Shown here one piece after another: positions 55,494 to 64,000 of a stretch of DNA of 64,000 nucleotides. The position numbers were made by a program, and so were the translations under genes. A model generated the notes under the pieces. It saw only the letters and a list, made by a program, of their open reading frames with translations. It searched no databases and was not told the DNA's origin. The stretch spans positions 56,955,493 to 57,019,492 of the forward strand of contig OX419759.1 of the NCBI GenBank assembly GCA_948567375.1, in the 5' to 3' direction. The stretch's first letter is position 1. Every line of letters begins with the position of its first letter. This stretch comes from Lunularia cruciata. Its lineage: Eukaryota; Streptophyta; Marchantiopsida; Lunulariales; Lunulariaceae.

Positions 55494-58016
55494 CTGCGAT
55501 TCGGGGCAATATAAAATTGCGACTGCGCAGGAGGAATTCGAACCCTCTAAGTAAATTCCCAATTCCTTTGAGTAGTCGTCCTGCAGTAATGCGTGTCCAA
55601 AAGCCCGTCGAGAGTGAAATTTTCCGAAACCCTGAGGGAGTTAGAGTGTCTCGTCCAGGAGAGGGTCTGATTTTCCAACAGCGTAGAATGAGAGAACAAA
55701 TCATGGCGAAGAGGGTGGCCAATGCGCTGGCAGTGAGAGGTTTTGCAATTCGAAGAGTAGATGTAGTAGCTTGAAGTAGGATCGAAGTCTTGGTTAGACT
55801 TCGTATCACCTTTTTAGCATGGAACTGGAATTTAAGTTTCCCGGGAGTGATGGCAGAGATTGCTGCCAGTAATTGTGAAGAGGGTCTTGAAGTAGAGTGG
55901 AAGAAAGGCAATCTGGCTCGATGGACTGAGTCGGATTGGAAGTTAGTCCTGGGGAGAGAAGCAGGAGAGTCGACATGGATCACCTTCTATCGGAAGTGTG
56001 ATGCTGCAGAGGAGACGGCGGAGATTCGCAACTTGTTTTTCACTCCACAAACTACAAATGGTTACAAGGTGGAATCTTATCGGGACCCAATTCAAAGAAG
56101 TATCGTGGGGGCGATGATGGCCATGTTCAAGCCAGAGCGAACAACCTATGTAACCATGCAGTAGGTAGTCTTCTTCCATCACATTTGCAGGAGTACCAAT
56201 GAATTGGGCAAAGTGCTTCCATCACCAAACAAGGCAAATGGTGGTGAATTGGAGAACGGGCTCGCCACCGCATTATTTCACACCGTTTGTGTCTCATTTC
56301 TACTTTGGGCTGAACTTACTATCCGAAGACAAGCATCATCGTATGGTCTCACACATGCACCCCAATTTGAGGTGGGAAGCAGACGAAGAGGAGAGACAGT
56401 ATATGCTTCATCTGCAAGCGAATGACATACTTTGCAAGGACTGGACAATGGAAGATTGAAGATGTTGCCAGTCCAAAGATGAAGAAGCAAAGTAAACCCG
56501 AAGAAGCCAAATCATTGCCCATCTCACGCAAGACTCGGAGGCTGATGTTGAAGACCACTAAAATTGTCAGAGGGCCATCATCGGAATCGGAGTCTGATGA
56601 AGAAAATGAGTTGCAAGAAGAAGACTCGGAAGAAGAAGAGCTCACCTTGAAAAGTGAGGAGTCTGGGAGCGACAGTGAGGGTGAACCTAAAGTCCAGCAA
56701 TCGGTGGTGGTAAGTGAGGCTGGTGAGGCAATGATGGAGAACAAGCCAAAACCCAAAGCAAAGAAGGAGTATCCCACGGGGCCGAGTTCAAGAGGCCAAG
56801 ACGAAGATAGTGCCGACACTATGAAGATACAAAGATCACAAATTCGAATCAAGGAGCCGATGATGCAGGAGAAGACTCCAAACAAAGGTGGCGATGAAGA
56901 AGAAAATTTTGGCGGGATAGCATATTTGACGAGGGTGGTCACACCTTTGCTCGAGCTATTGAAAGAACATCATATAGGAATTGCCCAAGATTGAGTGAAA
57001 GAGATGAATGAGCTGCAGGTGGTGAAGCATGTGTTGAAGGAAGTGCAGGAGCTGTAGGAGCATCAAGTCCGAAGAAGTGCGGAAATTGAAGATCTTCGGA
57101 GGGAAGAAGACTCGAGGAAGGAGATGCTAAGCCTGATACAAGGAAGATGCATAGAGAAGGAGAAGGAATTGCAGAAGCAAGCCAAGGAATCAAAGGAGCA
57201 GGCGATGTGGCTCAGCAAGATGAAGGAGAAAGTGAGTGATATGCACATAAAAAATGTTCAGCTGAAGGTGATGACCATTGTGATGGAGCAGGAGTTGGAT
57301 AGCTTGAAGAAGAGTGCCGTAGCAAAAGATCAAGCATGGCAGAGAGAGCTGGCGGCCAGACAAGAAGAAGAGGAACGACTACAAGAACTTGTCAGAAGTG
57401 CGGAATTGCAGAGTATGCAGTATGCAGAGGAGAAGAAGATGCTCGCTGCATAATACAAAGAGGAGTTGGAGATGTATCGAGCGGAGTTGAAGGTGGAACA
57501 TTCTCGAGGATACGCATCGGAATCAGTAGGGGACATTGCGGGGAAATTACGAGCAATCTTAAGCACGGAGGCTGAAGGGAGATTGGAAGAAGCTCGTCTG
57601 CATGAGTTGAAGTTACTTGTGCAGGAGACTCGGAAGCGAAGAGCCAAGGACGTGGTATGAATACCTTGCTAATTCGGTTGAGAGAACGCGTAGATAGAAA
57701 AATGTTGGAGGTAGAAAATAATGTTAGTCTTAGGCTAGATTTAGTCAATTCAGAGTTAGAGAAAATTTGTACTAATGTGATAGTGGAGAAGAAACCCGAT
57801 GTTGCAGATGTAGGAACTCAAGTGTCATCGGACTTGAGAATTGACACATTAGAGAAGATTGGGTCGGGAAATAAGAGTGTAGATGGAGTAAACCAGAGGT
57901 CAATTGAAGATTGTAGTGAAGAAGTTGTAGAATCAGTCATACCCAAAGAAGGTGAAATAGCAAGAAGATCATCGGGTTTGGAAGCCGATGATGAGGTCAA
58001 CATCGGATCGGGATAG
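55490..58016 (+). pseudogene. ORF-b in U3 (3' LTR of B)
   Basis: About 840 codons with five or so stops and shifts near 56165, 56430 and 57655. The N-terminal third is globular (NPEGVRVSRPGEGLIFQQRR, VRGFAIRRVDVVA, FLAWNWNLSFPGVMAEIAAS, AEIRNLFFTP, MNWAKCFHHQTRQMVVNW, SHFYFGLNLL). Next comes a Lys-rich linker and an acidic Ser/Glu region (56570-56690), then NFGGIAYLTRVVTPLLELLK and a long coiled coil (57060-57880) ending in an acidic tail. The N-terminal part vaguely recalls plant transposon or mobile-domain proteins, which is a guess. Conservation in B, C, D and E shows it is a family gene and not chance. Confidence 0.75.
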
Positions 58017-58136
58017 AAGTCAATTCTAAGATAGGAAAGGGCAAATATGAAGAGATAGATTGTCACTTAGGATCTATAGGTAGGAAGAGATGTTAGGAAG
58101 CGATGCTTAGGTGGGCAAGTCTGCCATTTGCTTCAG

Positions 58137-58144
58137 TATTTAAG
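58137..58144 (+). promoter_or_regulatory. TATA-like box (3' LTR of B)
   Basis: TATTTAAG in the conserved context CTTCAG...TGGAGCATTCGCAGTA, 121 bp downstream of the ORF-b stop and about 670 bp before the LTR end. Solo LTR E reads TATATAA at the same place. Confidence 0.55.
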
Positions 58145-58815
58145 TGGAGCATTCGCAGTACGATGTTATTCAGTATTCAACTTTTTGAAGATAGATAAAG
58201 CAAAGTGTTGTTCTCAGTACTCATCACTTAAGCTTAATTCCAATTGTCAATTTCATGTTTGTGTTTGTGAGCGTGTGGAGAATTCTGAAGAGCAAGTCAG
58301 TGTGTTTGTGGATGTTGGAATCTGCAGCCTTGATCTTCATTCTGTGTGTTTGATCCTGAGTGAAGTGCATCGGAGCAATGCCTTGACAGATCTGAGAGGA
58401 ATTGTAGTGTTGTTAGTATTCTGCATTTGTGAGTGCAGTACGAAGTTGATGTGAAGCAATTTTGGTCGAGGAAGTTGTGCCTTCAGTGGAGGGGTGGAAC
58501 ACAATTCTAAGGCAAAATCGGTCTTTGTAGTGAAGAGCCGTCCTCGTGAGAATCTGAATCATCCCAATCAAGAGTTGTTTGGACAGAATTGACTATGATG
58601 TGATTATGTGTGTGTATTCATGACAAGTTGTCAAGATTGTGAGCTTGTTACTCCCTTCTGGGTGTAGTTTCTACCTGAGAGATTAAAGAAGCAATCGAGA
58701 AGAACTGCTATTGTGACTTTTGACTTCGTATTTGACCAATTCTGGATAGTATCTCTGCGGGAACGAACTTTACTGACCAGCTTACCGCAAAAGTGATATT
58801 TGCCGGGTTGTCATA

Positions 58816-60527
58816 GACCCGCTTCACACTTTGCCTTATGCCTTGACCAAACTCCTCTCTAAATTGTTATCTTCTTCTCCTTTTGCTCGGGCACTTCGTC
58901 CTCCAACTTCACGTTACTCTCTACGTCGAGCTCCACCCAAACTTCTTCTTCATCTGTAGGTACAGATGTCATCTCCCCACCTTCATTGCTATCACTACTG
59001 GTATCACCACTTTGTAGTGTAAGCTCGGGTTCTTCCTCGTGTTCCGAGTCTTTGGACTTGCACTCGGCTTTGCCCTCCGAGTCTTGTTCTGACAACACGA
59101 TCACCACCATACTTTTCCTCGGGTTTCCTCTCTTGGTCTTTCGAGGTCTTGTCTTCTCTACGTCTTCACCTTCTCCTTGTGACTCCGCTTCTTCAATTTT
59201 GGAGTACTTATTTCTACTTGTGCACTCTTCCCCGTTTGGGCGTAGTACTCATCATTGCTTTGTATCTGAAGAATATATTGTTGCTCCTACGCGTTGACTT
59301 CCTTTCTCAAGTCGGGATGAAAGTGCAACACCATTCCGTTGTGCTTTGCCATATTGAGCAAATTCAACCCGAGGTAGAAATGTGTTGCAAACGGCACGAT
59401 GTAATGTGGAGGCGACTTATCCCGCAAATTTCACACCATCTGCCTTGTTCTCCCATGGAAGCACCTTGCCCAGTTGATGGGTTCTCTTGCAAACATCTTA
59501 TGGAAGAACACTGCTTGGTGTTTCATCACATAGTCATTCTCTCCGGCTTTAGGATTGCCATGAGAGCACTCACGATGCCTCTCTAAATTGGATCTTTGTA
59601 ACTCTATACTTTGTACCCATTCTTTGTCCTCTTCAAAGAGAAGGCATCCCTCACTTCTTGGGTTTCTTCAGCTACCTTTCCCTTCCCCAAGAACGTGGCA
59701 CCCTGCTCCGCGCCTGCCTCTCTTTCGAGTACTAATCTCCAATCCGACTCTGTCCAACAAGCCAGATTTCCTCTCTTCCTTTCTTCCTCGGGGCCATTGA
59801 GACATTTTCTCTCAATTATCTTGGTCATGAATCCTGGACAACTCACGTCCAGTTCCTGCCAAGAATGTGATCCAAAGTCGGCTCAAGACTTTGATTCTTG
59901 CGATCACATCTAACCTCGGAATTGCATGATTTCTCACTACAAATTTGGAGTTCTTCTTTCTTCCTCCCATTTTTCTTGCTTCTCCATTGTCTCTTGGGTT
60001 AACTCTCTCAAATTCTCCTCTACACACTAGCGCGTCTTCAACTCTACTTCCCTTCCCACGATCTCCTATAGGATGACTCCTCAACGGTAAAGGAAAATTG
60101 CTCAACATTGCTTCATCGTTAGCCCGATTTTAATAGAGTCGCACCTTCTTTGTCTCTCTTCAATTTGAGTTTCTACCGAGAAATCACACCTCTTGCATGC
60201 GCCTGTCACTATCAAGTGTACTTCACGCGTATGACTGCTGATTTTTTAACGGTCCTTTCTTGAATTTCTTGCCCCAAAGAAAAGTTGTTACACTGTCTTT
60301 GCCTCAGGTTGAGCCCCTCCCGATACTAAGGAGCACCTCTCTTACTTCAGGTTGTATGTTGACAGGGCAAGTCCGAGTACTTTGCCTTATGACCCGAAGC
60401 CACGTTACCTTAGGTTTCATCCCGAGGACTCTTTTCTTTGCCTTTTTTGGCCAAACAAGCACAATCTGACTTCTTTATACACTTCTTCTTCTCCATTTAA
60501 AAAAAAAAACAAAAAATGTGGGTACCA
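58816..60527 (-). mobile_element. Long-LTR fragment I (LTR 5' part)
   Basis: On the minus strand it begins near 60527 (TGGTACCCACATTTTTTG; the usual first bases TG have decayed) and runs through ORF-b N-terminal blocks (60108-59604: RNHAIPRLDVIARIKVLSRL, NLACWTESDWRLVLEREAG) and the acidic region (59110-58859). It stops where element B ends. It belongs to the C/Q subfamily (RGVWSRHKAKCE matches C near 7180). It may have been the target of B. Confidence 0.8.
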
Positions 60528-60817
60528 TATGTGCTTACACTTATGCAGTAAACTTGATCTAAATAGCAACTCTACATTTTAGAGTTATTCCTCCAAAAGT
60601 GCAAATAAAGAAGCCATGTGGGATGAAACTCCTTAACATGTTCATCCTCTTAACTTGCTCTGGAAACATATAGAATTGTAGTTCCTATGTTTGACATACT
60701 AGCAAAACAACCACCCAATTTGATGATACATGACTATGATATTTTTGTTGATCTCACTAGCCTCAAAGCCAATATCACTATCAAACAACTTTGTAAACTT
60801 TCCCTTATAGAACAAAG

Positions 60818-62701
60818 TGTGACAATCCAACAAATATCACTTTTGCGGTTATCAATTAGGTAAAGTTTGTTCCCATAGAGATACTATTCAGAATTGGTCA
60901 AATACAAAGCAAACAATAACAAGTAGTTCTACTTGATGTTGTCTTTAATCTCTCGAGTAGCAACTACACCCAAAAGAGAGTAACAAGCACTAACATGCAG
61001 TCTTGTCACAACCATTTGTCACACTTAATCACAACTCCATCAAATCTTTTTAAACAATCTTGATTGTGATGATTCAATCTCTCCCAAAAAAAGCACTTCA
61101 TTGCAAAAGAACTTTGCTTCAAAATTGTGTTCCACCCCTCCACTGAAGGCACAACTTCCTTGATCAAAATTGCTTCATATCAACAATGCGCTGCACTCAC
61201 AAATGCAAAATACTACCAACACTATAATTCCTCTTAGATCTGTCAAGGCATTGCTCAGACTGCACTTCACTCAAGATCAAACACACAGAATGAAGATCAA
61301 GGCTGCGGAATCCAACATCCAACATCCACACTGACTTGCACTTCAAAATTCTCCACACACTCACAAACACAAACACAATGTTGATACCCAATATTAAGCT
61401 CAAGCGACGAGCACTACTTCACAACACTTTGCTTTATCTATCTTAGAAATGATGAGCATTGAACAACATGTGATTATGAATGTCACCTTTAAATAGTAAA
61501 GCACTTCAACAATTACTAACAACTATACCGTTTTGCAATAACTCTTCTTACCTACAGATCCAAAAATGACAATGCACCTCTTCATATATGCCTCTTCAAA
61601 TCTCAAAATTGTTACTATTCCGATCCAATGTCTACCTCTTCCTTGGCCTCCAAACCTGATCCTGATGTAACCTCACATACTACTCTGTCCTCGGGTTTCC
61701 CAACTACAAAATCTTTCACTATTTCTACTACTTCTTCTTCCTAATCTACAATTAAACTCATAGGTAGCCTTCTTAACTCTTGATCTTGCAACCCATCTTT
61801 CTCTAAGATCTCCAATGGCAACTCCAAAGATATATGTACTCCTACTCCTACTCCTACTACTTTGGGTTTCACTACTATCAATTCCTTTGCTAATTCTACT
61901 ATATTCCCATCAAGAATTGTAATTGAAAGCATGGGTACACTATTTATACACTCAATTTTTAACCCACATTCCCCTTATCACTCATGTAATTAACCCAAAG
62001 ACATATTGTATGATCGTGCTTTTTGGGTTCATTCACTGCTACTATTTCTCCTATAATTCTATCTTATCTTCAATCAGAACTGAAATTGAAGTCATGGGTA
62101 TTCTAAATATCTTCTTTTCGTGCTCTAACTTCCTCTCATGCCACTTGCAAGACTCCTAAAGTCACACTCACTGCACTCCAAGGTCTGACTACCTTGGATC
62201 TAGTCACCTTCATCTTAAGGCTAAGTATCTTGACCCAAAGTCATAGAGACCCAAAGTATTGTGAACCCAAAGACACTCAACTACTCTATACATATACTCC
62301 CAAAACTTCAAATGCTTGTAACTTCTGCTACAAACCTCCAAACTCTACAATTTTGGTGACAATGGAAAGCCCTGAATGAGATGTTTCCAAAAAAATATAA
62401 CACGCTTCATTTGGACATGTCCACAGAGATATGTCCCCCACAATAATCCAGACTTGTAACCTCCATTTCGATGCGAAGTAACCCTCCTTTGGTGTCTAAC
62501 CTTCTTCTTCCTTTTTCTCTAACACAAAGTAAGCTTCTTTGGGTCCAATCCAAGTCCTTCTTCATCTTACATAAAGTTGCTTCCTTGGGCCTGATCAAAA
62601 CACAACTTTCCTCCCATTTCTTCTCCATTTAGTTTCAATTTGGTTTCAACAAGACACTTCTTCTTCAACACTCGTCCAAAATGAAAAATGTGGGTACTAC
62701 A
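60818..62701 (-). mobile_element. Solo LTR J, short form (1884 bp) of the long-LTR family
   Basis: The plus strand starts TGTGACAATCC and ends GTGGGTACTACA, with a perfect caaag duplication at 60813-60817 and 62702-62706. Structure and length match F (34856-36746): same ends, no globular ORF-b part, and a middle block shared with F only (for example around 62330). The minus-strand reading 61932-61741 (VELAKELIVVKPKVVGVGVG) is an ORF-b tail relic with a short CTACTC microsatellite at about 61838-61860. Confidence 0.93.
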
Positions 62702-62889
62702 CAAAGGAAGTCACAAAATTTCCTATAGCAAAAACAGCCCATGGTGCATTTCAAGGATCCAACAAGGAGTGCTCATGCATAGGAACACAAACTCATAATA
62801 ACACTGCACTCTCCAACTACAAGTATCCTGCATAGTGTTGAGGTTGACACAATTCCAGCTGATCCTTATGTGTTCTACACAAAGGTTCA

Positions 62890-63240
62890 CAACTTCAAGA
62901 TTCTTGTAGCCATCCAATGAAGTGTTATCCCAAAGTTTTGCATTGACTTAGGGTCCTTGGTGAACATCATGACCAAGGTTGTGAAGGAAACACTAGGCTT
63001 GAAGGGTATAGGAAAGACCTCTACCCTTCTCCAAATGGCTGATTGGAGAAGATATTCCCTCTTAGACTGTTGTCCAAGGTCCTTCATCAAGGAGCAGTCC
63101 TTTTCAATTCACTATATGATTATGGATACTCTTGCTTTGCCATAGTTTTCACTCTTATTTGGAGTCCCATGGTTGGTGGATGCCAATGTGGTCACCTCTT
63201 TGCATATAGGTAGGTTAATATCTGTAAGAAAATTGAATCA
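62890..63240 (+). pseudogene. Retropepsin (element K)
   Basis: The frame contains PKFCIDLGSLVNIMTKVVKE, where D-L-G stands at the D-S/T-G active site. It continues TSTLLQMADWRRYSLL (flap region), SFSIHYMIMDTLAL, and, after a stop, LLFGVPWLVDANV, the hydrophobic-L-x-G-x-P-W-L motif of the second half. Two stops are present. It differs from the proteases of A, B and C, so K is a separate element. Confidence 0.7.
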
Positions 63241-63415
63241 CATTGTGCTTTCTATGTACCTTGTATAACGTTTGTAGATCAAGCATAGATCATGAAGGCA
63301 AACCTAGTTTTAGTAATGATGCATAGAATCCTACCCATGCTGATAGCAATGAGGAAATGATAAACACCATTGCTAATTGTCTTTTTAGGACAAAGGAAAA
63401 ATGAGTGGTCATGCT

Positions 63416-64000
63416 TGTGACAACAAAAGTGATACTTGGGTACCCCCAAGTATCACTTTTGTGGTAAGCATTAAGTAATCATTCATTCCCATAGAGATAC
63501 TTGCCAAAAATGGTCAAATACAAAGTAAAATGCACAAATAGTTCTTGTTGGTTGTGTCTTTAGCCTCTTGAAGAGAGTAAAAAGCATTGAATCCCAATCT
63601 AATCACAAATTAACAACACTCATAATCAATATTCATCAAATCTTTCCAAACCAATCTTGATTGTGATTCTCTATTTTCTTGAAGAAGGCTACTTCACCAT
63701 GAAATGACTTCACCTTGGATATTGAGTTCCACCCGTCCACTCAAGGCACAAATTCCTTAGTCCAAGTTGCTTTGCATCAATCTAGAGTTGTACTCACCAA
63801 TGTAGAATACTACCAACTCTACAATTCTTCAACAATTTGTCAAGGCATTGCTTTGATTGCTATCCACTAAGAATCCAACATCTTACACTCAAATTTGCAA
63901 TTTAAACTTCTCCACACACTCACAATTGATACTCAAAATTAAGCTAAAATGATGAGCATTGAGTTATAGCACTTTGCTTTACTCAACTTTGAAAATATAA
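63416..64000 (-). mobile_element. Long-LTR copy L, 3' part, cut by window end
   Basis: It starts TGTGACAAC on the plus strand and aligns with the reverse complement of long-LTR R-U5 (CATTCCCATAGAGATAC, GGTCAAATACAAAG, GTTCCACCCGTCCACT, CAAGGCATTGCT) up to position 64000. Near its outer end it contains a perfect palindrome that replaces the usual sequence. Confidence 0.85.
63425..63460. repeat. Perfect hairpin, 16-bp arms, 4-bp loop
   Basis: AAAAGTGATACTTGGG (63425-63440), loop TACC, then the exact reverse complement (63445-63460). In other copies the LTR end has AAAAGTGATATTTGCC only once, so here the end of the LTR seems to be duplicated in inverted orientation. Confidence 0.93.

Larger units (their letters stand above)
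47472..58815 (+). mobile_element. Long-LTR Ty3/gypsy element B, best-preserved copy
   Basis: It has a truncated 5' LTR (47472-48993), PBS (49001), gag, protease, RT-RNase H, integrase, PPT (55134) and a complete 3' LTR (55147-58815). The two LTRs differ by several percent over the first 120 shared bases, and CpG-containing codons are kept where element C has TG/CA. Both point to a younger insertion. The last LTR bases read TCATA in place of TCACA. The right flank is gaccc; the left duplication is lost with the LTR start. Phrases such as VFAWSIDQMPGIP and RT with FIDDF suggest the non-chromovirus (OTA) branch; that is an inference. Confidence 0.93.
55147..58815 (+). repeat. 3' LTR of element B, 3669 bp
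   Basis: It starts TGTGGTACCCACATTTTTTG and ends GATATTTGCCGGGTTGTCATA. It is about the same length as solo LTR E (3639 bp) and collinear with it. It contains ORF-a (55215-55493), ORF-b (55490-58016) and a TATA-like box (58137). More than three quarters of its length is U3 coding sequence, unusual for a plant LTR. Confidence 0.94.
60528..63415 (+). mobile_element. Ty3/gypsy fragment K, split by solo LTR J
   Basis: The pieces 60528-60817 and 62707-63415 join at the caaag duplication of J and read on across it (DIFVDLTSLKANITIKQLCK before J; protease region after). Only a gag-protease linker and protease are recognisable. The LTRs of K are not seen. It is cut on the right by LTR L. Confidence 0.65.

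Noticed and set aside
41933-60532. Fragments H and I as the two halves of one LTR with duplication gatgt/tatgt
   Set aside because: The flanking sequences do not join: the left flank is the LTR start of G, while the right flank is element K. About 400 bp of LTR is also missing between them. Left as separate fragments.

Overview
This 64 kb window is plant nuclear DNA made almost entirely of nested, decayed LTR retrotransposons of the Ty3/gypsy superfamily. I see no tRNA, rRNA or intact host gene. The evidence is gag CCHC knuckles, retropepsin, reverse transcriptase, RNase H and integrase motifs, LTRs with TG...CA ends, 5-bp target-site duplications (TSDs), a primer-binding site and polypurine tracts. 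The depth of nesting, the many stops of TAG/TGA type and the large LTRs suggest an old, slowly purged plant genome. A gymnosperm or other non-angiosperm would fit, but the species cannot be read from the sequence.

Layout. Positions 1-3891 hold the 5' half of a minus-strand element with a 0.69-kb LTR (copy M). Positions 3892-5485 are unassigned. Positions 5486-31936 are a plus-strand element with a very long LTR (copy C). Its RT gene is split by a minus-strand solo LTR of the same family (D, 11568-28790, TSD gtaat). D is itself split by insertion S (13065-15628, a minisatellite-like array) and by a complete minus-strand element A (15740-26662). A carries two further solo LTRs: E (15932-19570, TSD tacct) in its 3' LTR and N (22276-23009) in its RT. 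Positions 31937-34162 are fragments of long-LTR copies (P, Q, R).

Positions 34163-41932 are element G, the most notable object. It is a Ty3/gypsy element whose polyprotein carries a DNMT3/DRM-like cytosine-5 DNA methyltransferase between a protease-like region and RT, and a PHD finger after the integrase. It is interrupted by solo LTR F (34856-36746, TSD cttgg). Positions 41933-47471 hold an LTR fragment (H), a divergent LTR relative (T) and an island of apparently non-repetitive DNA. Positions 47472-58815 are the youngest-looking long-LTR element (B), with PBS, gag, pol, PPT and a complete 3.67-kb LTR. Positions 58816-64000 hold LTR fragment I, a protease fragment of another gypsy element (K) split by solo LTR J (60818-62701, TSD caaag), and the start of LTR L.

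The long-LTR family has a second unusual property. About 2.8 kb of its U3, upstream of the LTR TATA box, encodes two ORFs, here called ORF-a and ORF-b. They overlap by ATGA in two copies. ORF-b is a protein of more than 800 residues with a globular N-terminus, an acidic middle and a coiled-coil C-terminus. In the full-length RNA these ORFs would lie downstream of pol, the position occupied by nef or sag in some retroviruses. Every coding region here contains stops or frameshifts, so all are annotated as pseudogenes.
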